Shown piece after piece: positions 7,684-16,600 of a stretch of DNA of 41,035 bases. Below the pieces are notes generated by a model. It was not told the origin of the DNA. It made no database searches and was given only the letters and a program-made list of their open reading frames with translations. Each line of letters starts with the position of its first letter. Position 1 is the stretch's first letter. A program made the position numbers and the translations under genes. The stretch comes from a virus. The stretch lies in the IMG/VR virus record IMGVR_UViG_3300034375_004928, positions 1 through 41,035 of that record. One strand, given 5' to 3'.

Positions 7684-7712
7684 TAAGTTTGTAAAGGAAA
7701 GGAGAGGATAAC

Positions 7713-9296
7713 ATGGCAGTAGAAAACAGCAGTATATTTTTAGGTAGCGGCGCAACGATGACTTTAGTTCCAGAATTGGACTTTTTCTTCAAGGCGGAAA
7801 CAACAAGTACAACAGCAATTCAAATTGAAACAACTAATGCAGTTCAGTTTCAATTAGTTCCTAATCTTTATGTTGGTTGTACCTTAGATTGGTACGATAA
7901 CGGTGTCTATACTTCTTCTCACACAATTACTGCAAATGACCATGATACCTTTACAATTACACCTGCTACGGGTGCGGCGGTTGTCACTGCTGATGATGAA
8001 TTTGTTTTAAGAGCGTATGGTTCACCTTGTCCTGCTCCCGATTCAGATAATGACGGAACAGGTAAAACAAGACTTCATGCTGACAATTGGCTTGGTTTGA
8101 TTGAAACCGCTTCCTTCCCAAACATCGAAGTTGAAATGAAACAACTAAATCTTTCTCTTGGTGGTTCTCGAAATTTTACTCACCAATACAAAGGCATTGA
8201 AACTGCTTCCGGTGGTAATCTTGCATTGGTTTGTAATCAAGTCACTTGGCTTTATTATGCTTTAGGCAAGTGTACCGAATTAAGTTTTGGTGGTGGAACT
8301 TCTGCTTCAAACCACCCAACTAATTATCACACAGGAACAGCCGCACATAAGTTGTATTTCCACGGAACCTCGAATACTTCTCATGTTGATGAAGGTCCGT
8401 TTATTTATCGTGTTGGTCAAGCAAGTTATGGAGAAAATCATATTATTCCCCCTTTGCTTTTTACTGTTGATGATACCGTTGCTGATTTAGATTCTGCTAC
8501 TTATCCTGTTGCGGCAACAGGTCAATACATCACATACAAGTTTGAAGAAACAAATGGCGCACATTTGCCATCATTTGCACTTGAGTATTCATTGACCAAA
8601 GATGTGGCAAATAATTTCCAAGCAGACCAAGATGCAGATGCAGAAGACATTAACTTTGTTCGTGTAGCAAGAGGTAATCGTGTCAATACTTTGACAATGA
8701 CCGCTAATGAAAACGAAGAAGTTAAAATGACTTTAGATTTGAATACAAGAGCAGTGACTCCTATTCCACAAACATTAGCAAGCCCAAGCACAGGCTATGA
8801 ATCAAGAGGTGGACAAACTGCTAATTCTGGGCTATTTAACTTCACAGCAGAACCAACGCACTTAGAACCATTCTTCTTTTCGGATGGAACTATTAGCGTT
8901 TATGGGCAACAATTCCTAAAGATTACAAATTTCACTTTAACAATTAACAACAATCTTCAAGATAAGAGATTCATTGGTGCTGGTAATAAAAGCATTAAAG
9001 AAGGGATTCCTTCACAAAGAACTTATGAGATTGCTCTAACTGCTCTTGTGACAGATGATAAATTGTTCACTGAATTATTAAACCAAGATGAAAATAATGA
9101 TACTGCACAATCTATTGATTTGGTATTTACAAAAGATAGTGGAGAATCATTTACTCTTGCTTTTGATGATTATTTCACAAGTGCTAATACTTGGACAGTT
9201 CCCGAAGATAAAGGAGCAATTACAGTTGAAGCAACTTTAATGCCAAGAACTTTAACGAATTGCACTACTACAACTCATTGGGTATTACAGGGATGA
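7713..9296 (+). CDS. Major tail tube protein
   Basis: A 527-residue beta-rich protein with a good Shine-Dalgarno sequence (GGAGAGGATAAC) before ATG 7713. The C-terminal half (about residues 290-520) looks like a tail-tube beta-barrel: LEPFFFSDGTISVYGQQFLK, TNFTLTINNNLQDKRFIGAG, RTYEIALTALVTDDKLFTEL, then a final GAITVEATLMPRTL strand. It stands between the neck gene and the tail chaperones, the canonical location. It is longer than a minimal tube protein (about 150-250 residues), so the N-terminal half may form a surface-exposed decoration domain. A transcription terminator candidate follows 140 bases downstream, as expected after a highly expressed gene. Confidence 0.65.
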   Translation: MAVENSSIFLGSGATMTLVPELDFFFKAETTSTTAIQIETTNAVQFQLVPNLYVGCTLDWYDNGVYTSSHTITANDHDTFTITPATGAAVVTADDEFVLRAYGSPCPAPDSDNDGTGKTRLHADNWLGLIETASFPNIEVEMKQLNLSLGGSRNFTHQYKGIETASGGNLALVCNQVTWLYYALGKCTELSFGGGTSASNHPTNYHTGTAAHKLYFHGTSNTSHVDEGPFIYRVGQASYGENHIIPPLLFTVDDTVADLDSATYPVAATGQYITYKFEETNGAHLPSFALEYSLTKDVANNFQADQDADAEDINFVRVARGNRVNTLTMTANENEEVKMTLDLNTRAVTPIPQTLASPSTGYESRGGQTANSGLFNFTAEPTHLEPFFFSDGTISVYGQQFLKITNFTLTINNNLQDKRFIGAGNKSIKEGIPSQRTYEIALTALVTDDKLFTELLNQDENNDTAQSIDLVFTKDSGESFTLAFDDYFTSANTWTVPEDKGAITVEATLMPRTLTNCTTTTHWVLQG

Positions 9297-9301
9297 TTTA
9301 A

Positions 9302-9424
9302 ATGGTTTCATATCATGAAAAATACCTTGCTAAACTTGCTAAGAAAAAGGCTTCTTCTAAAAAGAAGAACGCCAAGAAAGATACTCCAAAGGTGACTCCA
9401 AAAACGGAATCTAAACTAGAGTAA
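9302..9424 (+). CDS. Lys-rich 40-residue miniprotein
   Basis: ATG 9302 opens a 40-residue frame ending at TAA 9424. Thirteen of the 40 residues are lysine, with runs KKK at 14-16 and 20-22. It starts five bases after the tail tube stop, and the preceding GGGATGATTTA resembles the local Shine-Dalgarno consensus with one changed base. The charge pattern is like short basic nucleic-acid-binding or tail-lumen proteins. No family can be assigned to such a short low-complexity sequence, and its reality rests on position and ribosome-binding site. Confidence 0.45.
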   Translation: MVSYHEKYLAKLAKKKASSKKKNAKKDTPKVTPKTESKLE

Positions 9425-9433
9425 TCATATTCC

Positions 9434-9466
9434 ACCAACACACCGTTTGTTTGTTTGTTGGTTTTT
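9434..9466 (+). terminator. Hairpin plus T-tract terminator after the tail tube unit
   Basis: ACCAACA (9434-9440) and TGTTGGT (9456-9462) pair as a perfect 7-bp stem with a 15-base loop that is T-rich, followed by a T run (9462-9466). It lies in the 55-base gap between the Lys-rich miniprotein and the tail chaperone gene. Archaeal termination depends mainly on T-tracts, and both the loop and the tail supply them. Partial termination here would leave tail tube mRNA more abundant than downstream tail mRNA. Not proven. Confidence 0.45.
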
Positions 9467-9479
9467 GAAGGTGGATAAT

Positions 9480-9851
9480 ATGTTGAATAATAAAAAAATT
9501 ATATCAGATAAGAGTGCTTTATTTGCACTCACAGAAGCGAAGGAACACTATGTTAAAGTGTCACCTGAAACAGAAGAATACCTTAAGGTTTGGGTAAAGG
9601 AACCCACTTGGCTTGAAGCCGAGAAAGCCTTAAATTCAGTTATGAAGATTGACCAAAGAACTCAATCCTTTGATATTGATTTACAAGCCATGTATAGATA
9701 CATGGTTGAGAATTTTATTGAAAAGACTGAACCATCACTTTCCACTCTCGATATGCTACGATTAAGTCCGTATGTCGGGAATCAATTAAAAGAAATACTT
9801 CCTAATCCTATGTCTATGATGCAGGAGGATGAAGAAAAAAAGGATGATTAG
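9480..9851 (+). CDS. Tail assembly chaperone, gpG-like
   Basis: A 123-residue acidic helical protein. The reading frame extends further 5', but the ATG at 9480 is the start with a proper ribosome-binding site (GAAGGTGGATAAT). It sits between the tail tube and tape measure genes, ends in an acidic tail (QEDEEKKDD) and overlaps the following small gene by 23 bases. This is the classical gpG/gpT arrangement, where gpG and the frameshifted gpGT protein coat the tape measure during tail assembly. Assignment rests mainly on synteny and the overlap architecture. Confidence 0.6.
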   Translation: MLNNKKIISDKSALFALTEAKEHYVKVSPETEEYLKVWVKEPTWLEAEKALNSVMKIDQRTQSFDIDLQAMYRYMVENFIEKTEPSLSTLDMLRLSPYVGNQLKEILPNPMSMMQEDEEKKDD

Positions 9852-10071
9852 GGGGGCAGTTAGGGGTAAAGAAACTTCCCCAAAAATTGCATCCTTAATG
9901 GTTGTCTATATGCTTTCAAAAGCATTAGGAATAAGTCCCTTAGAAGTCTACAAAATGCCGGTTAGTTTAGTCACTGATTTACTAATGGTTCACTCAGCAG
10001 TTGAAGAAATAAAATCAGAGGAAATGGATAAGATTACAAAGAAAGCGGAGAATGCTAAATATGGTCGATGA
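9829..10071 (+). CDS. Tail assembly chaperone, gpT-like (probably expressed by frameshift)
   Basis: An 80-codon frame, +1 relative to the gpG-like gene and overlapping its 3' end. The mature segment (SPKIASLMVVYMLSKALGIS and onward) is helical, as in gpT domains. Independent initiation is poor: GGAGG directly abuts the ATG at 9829, and the second ATG (9844) is 15 bases past the GGAGG. A ribosomal frameshift at the A7 run would instead give a gpGT fusion. The gene ends inside the start region of the tape measure gene, as usual. Confidence 0.55.
   Translation: MKKKRMIRGAVRGKETSPKIASLMVVYMLSKALGISPLEVYKMPVSLVTDLLMVHSAVEEIKSEEMDKITKKAENAKYGR
9835..9841 (+). other. Candidate -2 ribosomal frameshift site (A7 run)
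   Basis: In the gpG frame the codons are GAA AAA AAG (9834-9842). Slipping back by two lets the two tRNAs re-pair on AAA (9835-9837) and AAA (9838-9840), so both Lys tRNAs stay cognate or near-cognate, and reading continues as AGG ATG ATT AGG into the gpT frame. A -1 slip on the same run meets TGA at 9845 at once. A -2 shift in this gene pair is known for phage Mu. Whether it operates here is inference. Confidence 0.45.
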
Positions 10072-11893
10072 AATTCAACGGGCTTCGAGTTCTTTAAAAG
10101 AACTCAATGATAATGCTTTAGCCGGTGAAAAGATTTTTTCCGGCTTTCTTGGCACAATGGTTGAAGTTGCTGCTGGAACGGAAGGAGCAAGTAAAGCATG
10201 GACTACTTTAAGTCGTTTAACTTCTGGAAGCCCGATATGGAAATTACAGAACAAAGCAAGAGCATACCTTTCTATCTTGGCTGGTTTTCAAGAAAGAGCG
10301 TTAAGAGCAGAAAACGCACAAAGAATGCAAAATAAAGCGGCTGTTGATGCTATTCTTAATGCTGATAAATTAAAATTAGAATACATGGAATTAGTAAGAA
10401 CTTTTTCAAAGGTCAATATGGGAATAGGAGAATATACTTCCGAACAAGAGGCAGCATTACAAAGCACAGTTGCCTTTTCCGAAGCAATTATGGCTGGCAA
10501 AAGTAAAAATGAAGCATACGGTGATTCTTTAATATCCTTAAGAAAACTAACGATGGAAAATTCAAAAGAAGTTAGAGATTTTTTAAAAGTTAGAAAAAAA
10601 GCCGCAAAGTTTGAAGAAAATCTACAAACGGCTAAAGGAAGAGGAAGAATAAAGGCTGGAATACAAAGCCAAAAAAGAAAAGCATATTCTATGCTAACGG
10701 GCGAAGATAGCAGAAAAAAAGATACTTCTTTTGGTATGACAGCAAGAGATTCAAGCAAAGGCTTTGGTAAAGCCCTAAAGGGTGTTTTTATTGGCTCATT
10801 TTCTAAAGGACTTAAAGATTTAAACGCCTTAAGAAAAAATGGCAACAGTAGGAAAAAAATAATGGACACATATATTACCATGAGAACAATAAGTAGCAAA
10901 TTTGCAATAGGTTTTCAAAAACGGATGCTAAAGGTAGTTATGAGCGCAGGTCCATTACTTACAATGGCATTCAAAGGATTTGTATTTCTTATATTAGGAG
11001 TAATAGCATTTATGGTTTTTGCTAAAGTAGCGTATGATATTTTTAATACTATTAAAGATTTTGGAGCATTTGATAATATAAGCAATATTTTAACTTCTGT
11101 TGTTTCAATTATCGGAAAAATATTTTCCGTCGTTGGAGCATTTATTGAAGGTGACTTTACAGCCATGCTTGATTACTTAAGTAGTATTGTATCAGATATA
11201 ATTGATATTGCTTTAAATGCTGCATTAGCAGCCACAAAGATAGGATTTGGAATTTTAGTAGGAGCATTTTATTCTTTGATAGATTTTGTTGATTATGCTT
11301 TATTGCAAGGTAATTTTTTCACTGTTATTGCTCCGCTATTACTTAAAATAGGGGCTGTTTTGTTAGTGGCTTACTTTGTAAAGTATATGATTGCTCAAGC
11401 ACTACTGCTCGTTGGTATTTATGCCCTACCTATTTTAATAGGTGTTGTTGTTTTAGCAGCACTTGTAGCAATATATAGGAAATTTGAAGGTTCTAGAACT
11501 TTTAAATTAGTTGCTACTGCATTAACTTTTGCGCTTGTTGTGGGGGCATTTTTGATAGGGCTACCCGCTATTATCGGTGTTCTTATTGGAGCATTAATTA
11601 TAGGAATTGCTCGTAAATTTAATCCATTCAAAAAGGCTATGGGTGGAACAAGTCACGGAGGAATGACACTTGTTGGAGAGCAAGGGCCAGAATTAGTCAA
11701 TTTACCTGCTGGCGCACAAGTTAAAACCAATTCGCAAACAAATAGAATGATGGGTGGAACTACCGTAAATAACTACATTACCATCAATGCAAAAGATACA
11801 TCTAAGGCAGAAATGCGTAGGATTGCGACTGAACTCGGTAATATGATTAACACCAAGATGAATAGAACAGGTGCTACTCGAACAATGAGATGA
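10061..11893 (+). CDS. Tail tape measure protein
   Basis: About 610 residues. The start is taken at ATG 10061, ten bases behind GGAG; the ATG at 10052 in the same frame abuts that GGAG and is less likely. The N-terminal half is helical and charged, and the middle (about 290-515) has long hydrophobic segments typical of tape measures. The C-terminus carries the familiar motif GGMTLVGEQGPELVNLPAGA (about 530-549), followed by TTVNNYITINA. Tape measures set tail length and are ejected into the host. At roughly 0.15 nm per residue this predicts a tail near 90 nm (inference). A long antisense frame across the first half is a shadow. Confidence 0.85.
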   Translation: MVDEIQRASSSLKELNDNALAGEKIFSGFLGTMVEVAAGTEGASKAWTTLSRLTSGSPIWKLQNKARAYLSILAGFQERALRAENAQRMQNKAAVDAILNADKLKLEYMELVRTFSKVNMGIGEYTSEQEAALQSTVAFSEAIMAGKSKNEAYGDSLISLRKLTMENSKEVRDFLKVRKKAAKFEENLQTAKGRGRIKAGIQSQKRKAYSMLTGEDSRKKDTSFGMTARDSSKGFGKALKGVFIGSFSKGLKDLNALRKNGNSRKKIMDTYITMRTISSKFAIGFQKRMLKVVMSAGPLLTMAFKGFVFLILGVIAFMVFAKVAYDIFNTIKDFGAFDNISNILTSVVSIIGKIFSVVGAFIEGDFTAMLDYLSSIVSDIIDIALNAALAATKIGFGILVGAFYSLIDFVDYALLQGNFFTVIAPLLLKIGAVLLVAYFVKYMIAQALLLVGIYALPILIGVVVLAALVAIYRKFEGSRTFKLVATALTFALVVGAFLIGLPAIIGVLIGALIIGIARKFNPFKKAMGGTSHGGMTLVGEQGPELVNLPAGAQVKTNSQTNRMMGGTTVNNYITINAKDTSKAEMRRIATELGNMINTKMNRTGATRTMR

Positions 11894-11897
11894 TATT

Positions 11898-12530
11898 ATG
11901 GGCTATGTATATTTAAAAACACAAGCATACAGTGGCAGTGACTTGTCCATTAACACAATACCATTAGATGTTTCTAGTGTTGGAATAAGTGTTTCTAAAA
12001 CAATTCCTGCTTTCCCTGTTCCATTATCAGGTGTTGCTGTTGGCGAGTCTATTACTGCGGCTTTAGATTTAGGAATGGCAACAAAAAACATTTCTTTAAG
12101 TGGTACAATAACAGATACTTCAATTACAAAAACAATTGGAGGAACAAATACAACATTAACATTTACAGCACACGAAGTTGCACAAATGATTGCGGCTGGT
12201 GTTGATTCGACAGGTTTTGCTAAGAACCAAGCCTTTTCTGAATTAGTTATTTTAATGCCATCATTTGTTGATAGTGAGTATTCTGCAAGAGCAGGAATAG
12301 ACACAACTGATAGAAGTACGGGAACTTTAATTCCATTAACATTCGGTTCAAGAGGTGGAGCAAATTCAAAGGATAATTTAGGCGTTCCCACTCCATTCTC
12401 AACATTTCCAGATGCTTCTACTGATATTGGCTTAACAGGATTCGTTAGAAGTTTTACTTGTAATTTTGAAGCAGAATCCTTTGATTTGACTTTTAGTTTA
12501 GAGTTTGAAGTTGCAAGTATTGTTCCTTGA
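11898..12530 (+). CDS. Distal tail / baseplate-like protein
   Basis: A 210-residue, Thr/Ser-rich, beta-dominated protein right after the tape measure. It contains alternating strands (ISVSKTIPAFPVPLSG, then KNISLSGTITDTSITKTIGG) and a helix (AHEVAQMIAAG). The C-terminus is RSFTCNFEAESFDLTFSLEF. Proteins in this slot normally cap the distal end of the tail tube (Dit or tail-tip proteins) or connect it to the hub. No family motif is decisive, so the call is based on position and predicted fold type. The antisense reading frame over this gene is disregarded. Confidence 0.5.
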   Translation: MGYVYLKTQAYSGSDLSINTIPLDVSSVGISVSKTIPAFPVPLSGVAVGESITAALDLGMATKNISLSGTITDTSITKTIGGTNTTLTFTAHEVAQMIAAGVDSTGFAKNQAFSELVILMPSFVDSEYSARAGIDTTDRSTGTLIPLTFGSRGGANSKDNLGVPTPFSTFPDASTDIGLTGFVRSFTCNFEAESFDLTFSLEFEVASIVP

Positions 12531-12539
12531 GGTGATTAA

Positions 12540-13643
12540 ATGTACGATGTATTAACAGGAAAACAAAGAGCATTAGTGTTCCCTGTTATGTGTAATGCAG
12601 ATGTTAAGATTGATTACTCAGACAATGTTCCAGATTCAGCAGATGATGTTGGTTATGGTATTTGGTCGCATGGTGGTGACTTTACCTTTGAGGCCATTGT
12701 GACTCCTTATGATATTAATGGGGCCGCTATTGCATCTTTAAGAGGAAGAACATTAAGCAATACTAAAAAAATAATGCCACATGCTGCTTCAAGTTCACAA
12801 AGCAATAGATACCTCCCAATAGCAGATGCTCTTACCCATGAAATGAGAATCTTTTCTAGCACTAATTTTTACATTTCTCTTAAAAATGCAACGACAACCA
12901 ATGCAAATCAACCTGCTGAATATAAAATTTTAGTTGGAATAAAATTAAGTAGTGGTGCAGTTCAAGAATTTACTACCGATAATGTTGTTATTATACCAAC
13001 TAAGGATAGGGCTTGGACTTACACTTCAACAGGATTATATGGATTTAATGAAGAAGGAAGAATTGAATATGATTTTGCCGCACTTGTGGATTCAAACTTT
13101 TCTTCGGGTGGAACTACAATTAGTTGTTCTTCGGTTGTTTCCGATACCATCTCCGAAGGTGAGCCGTTGTTCATCCGAGATGGGTACGATTTTACGGCCA
13201 TAGGGACCGTTTCTTCGACTGATACCTCCGCCAACACCATCACACTCGGCAGTGCCTACAATGCCGATATTTCCTCATCAACTCAATTACTACGAAGGAC
13301 TTATGCCGACCCAACCTATATCAACAATTCATTTCATATCGCTTGCACCTATGATGAAACTGCTAAAGAATTAAACATTTACTTTAATGGCTTATTGGTT
13401 AAAACTGGAACTCATGCACAGTCCGGTACATTTTCATTTGAAGATGAAGATTTATTTATTGGGGCCAATGGTAATAGAGAAGTTGGTATGAGTTCAGCAA
13501 TAGATAACAAACAATTTATGGGAGAAATGCATGAAATGTGTTTAACCTCAGTAATTCGCAGACGCTTTCCATCTATTACTAATTTACACCCGAATTATAA
13601 CGATACATTATTTTACTTTAGATTTGAAGAGGTGGACTTATGA
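12540..13643 (+). CDS. LamG/concanavalin-like tail-tip protein with inserted module
   Basis: A 367-residue protein with the pattern of a LamG/ConA-like jelly roll. An N-terminal strand GGDFTFEAIVTPYDINGAA (about residues 43-61) matches the F-T-x-E-A-W-V entry strand. A C-terminal part, SFHIACTYDETAKELNIYFN (about 263-282) followed by DLFIGANGNREVG and FMGEMHEMCLT, matches the H-V-A-x-T-Y-D...L-Y-V-N-G...I-G core. Between them lies an extra barrel-like module (about 183-250). The bases encoding it (about 13085-13300) are clearly richer in GC than the flanks, suggesting later acquisition. Such folds commonly bind carbohydrate, here possibly host surface glycans. Its stop overlaps the hub gene start (ATGA). 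Confidence 0.6.
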   Translation: MYDVLTGKQRALVFPVMCNADVKIDYSDNVPDSADDVGYGIWSHGGDFTFEAIVTPYDINGAAIASLRGRTLSNTKKIMPHAASSSQSNRYLPIADALTHEMRIFSSTNFYISLKNATTTNANQPAEYKILVGIKLSSGAVQEFTTDNVVIIPTKDRAWTYTSTGLYGFNEEGRIEYDFAALVDSNFSSGGTTISCSSVVSDTISEGEPLFIRDGYDFTAIGTVSSTDTSANTITLGSAYNADISSSTQLLRRTYADPTYINNSFHIACTYDETAKELNIYFNGLLVKTGTHAQSGTFSFEDEDLFIGANGNREVGMSSAIDNKQFMGEMHEMCLTSVIRRRFPSITNLHPNYNDTLFYFRFEEVDL

Positions 13644-16600
13644 CATTAGATGTATTTAATGAAGGTATGTTCGTCGCAACAAGCCAACCAAGTTCGGGAA
13701 CAGTTGCCTCCTATAATTTTGATGTTCCTACAAATCCAGTAATGACTACTCTCTCTACATCATTTACAAGTGGAGATGTTTTATTTTCTGCCATATATAC
13801 CGATGATAGTGAAGAAAGTGCTTTTAATGAAGTAATAAGTAGTGCTACATTACAAGCAGAATACGAAAATCTATCAGTGACAAAAGGATTCAATATTCAT
13901 TGTTTTGATACTGTTTCTTCAACAGGTGTTAGTTTAGCGACAATAGATGCCGCAACCGGCTCACCTAATATAAACACTCACTATTACTTTGTTTTAATTC
14001 ATTCCGACGACCATCTAAAACATCATTTTGCTAGAATTACAGAAATTAAAACTAGTGATGTATTAGGTGACTCTTTTGACTTTGAGCCAAAATTAGGAAA
14101 TGAAATTGCTCAAGGAACTAAATTTAAATTATACAAAGGGCCGGCAATTACTTCAAAGGGCGTTGCTTTTTCAGCAGGTATTAAGCAAGACCTAAAGACT
14201 TCATTACAAGTAGCAAGACCTCACTTTTGGTTTGTTAATGATTCTTTAGATAAAGATAATCAATTAGACCACAATACTAAATATTTTGCTAGAATAGATG
14301 GCGAGGGTGACGGAAGTAGCATTACATTAAATACTGCGGCAAATAGAGTTGCATTCCTAACAGTTTCCGATTATAAAGAAAAGGTAGTTGATTACAGTAA
14401 ATTTTCATTAAACGCCACTAGCCATGACACTTTAGAAAGACTAGATTATTTATTTCATAAGTATGGTAATACCTTTACTGCTACAACAGTAGCCGGTTCT
14501 GCTGAACTTACAATTACCGGCGGTAGTATGGATTCTACACTAATGTTCAAAGGTTTATCATTACAAGGAACAGGTATTAAAACAGGAACTAGTGGAACAG
14601 GAACAAATAAGTTCTTGTCTTTAGATTCAAGTAGTTCAACTAATAAAATAATTATGGAATTTGCAGCACATGGTAGTGCGACAATTACTGTGACAATGTT
14701 TGATAACGAAAGGTCTAATATTGGAACTGATGATGCAGATTATGATAATTATATTGAACATGCAAATAGAGATGTTGCTGATGCTGATGCAAAGAATGAC
14801 TTATCCGGCCCTACAAGATATTTACATTATGATTACTCTCCAACTAAAAACAATTCTACTATTAATGTTGTTGATTTAGAAGTTCAAGAATCTATTGGCA
14901 ACAAATCAAGTTATGCTGATTTAAAAATCTCCGACCCTTATCGTATCTTATCAAAGAAAATAATTAACTATGATGCCTTGCGAATAAGGCAAATGGTTCA
15001 TAGGGGCGACTTTAATGATTGGATTTCATTTGGAGCAACAATAACTTCATACACCTCTAAGAATGGTAGTAATCAACCACTTTATGCTATAAACACTCCT
15101 GTTGATTTAAGAGATTATTTAAATGTTAATGATGAAGTTTTAATCAATTCTAGAGTAATGATTGTGGTTGATTTAGATGCATCAAATCTTAGATTTAGGA
15201 CTGAGAGTAGATTAGAAACAGAATCTATATTTACTACTTCCACTAACTTAGAATCAATTGCGGCAGATACTGAAATTTATAGAAGAGCATGGAATACAAC
15301 AGATGGTACTCTTTTGACAGGAATGAAAATGATTGATGGTAGAGAGGGCGGTTTAACTATTTCTTTAATCAGTGATGAGTTTTCTCAATTAGAGGCAACA
15401 GTCACTTCGTATGTTTCTCAAACTGGATTATTAACCATATCTCTATTTAATCAAGGCTACGATACTAAGACAGCATTAGATAAAATGTCTGGGCAATATA
15501 TGATTTACAATGAAAAATTAAATGGTAGGATTACAAACCTCAAACAAGAAAAAGTTGATGGTGCTACCATAATGAATATCAATGGTGCTGATAAACTTAA
15601 AGAATTACTTGACCCAATTATAGAAAAAAATACATTGTTCTCAAAAGATATTGTGTATTCAACGGACAGCCCATATAATAAAGTCACAGCATTAGGAGCA
15701 AATGCAACAACTGAATTTACAAACAATACTTTGACTTTAAGTGGAAGCACTACACTAATTACAGGGGATAAAATATTTGCTAAGACGACTAGTGGCTCAA
15801 TGGTATATCTTGGAGAAATATCTTCCGGTGGAACAGGAACTTCCTTTTCATTTACTACTACCTGTAAAGGAGAAGTAGACACTAAAGCAGCATATAAAGC
15901 GTCAACAAAATATACGGTATTCAATAAAGCATTATCTTCTAATGCATTTGTTTCTTCTGCTACTAGTCTTTATGGTACTGCAAATAAAGGTCTTTTCTTT
16001 GAAAGTGGTACTACATTAGTGGATGGCGTCGAAACTGTTTCTCTTCCACCATCTTCTATAAATACTACTAATCCAAAATCAAGGGGATATTACTTAAGTG
16101 AAGCAAAGAACATGAAATCAGATAATCTCTTCCAAGCAAGATTAGATGATAATGCTTCAAGTAAATCATATTCCACCTTTGATACAGTTAATACACTTAT
16201 TGATTTTAATATTCTTTCTATTCAAGAAGTAGAAGGAAACCAAGTTATTGAAATCGCTCCACACATTCCATTAACATTGGCTAGAGTAGATAATAACTTC
16301 GGTAATACACAAGATATTGATGTTAAAATTCCTTTAGGGACTTTAAGTTCTGCGGCTGTTGCTTCCAGTGGGAATACCTATTTAGAAACAACTTCAATTC
16401 TTAGTTTATCTAGCACAACATTCCCAAGAAGGTATCATGGAAAGCCTTTGTATATTTCTGATGTTTTTGCAGGATTCATAGTACAAGCCAATTATTTTGG
16501 TGGCAACACTACAATTAGAATTTATATTGATAGAGTAATACCCGATGCAGATAATGGCTCTACATTACACACATTAGATGGTGGTTTGTTAAGAGATGGT

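Noticed and set aside
9836-9842. Canonical -1 slippery heptamer A AAA AAG in the gpG gene
   Set aside because: After a -1 slip the next codons are GGA TGA, so the product would end at once; the gpT frame is reached only by -2 or +1.
10288-10899. 203-codon reading frame antisense to the tape measure gene
   Set aside because: It lies fully inside a well-supported + strand gene, has low-complexity hydrophobic translation typical of an antisense shadow, and lacks a convincing ribosome-binding site.
15505-15924. 139-codon antisense frame within the hub gene
   Set aside because: Contained in the 2188-codon gene, with no start signal and no coherent domain.
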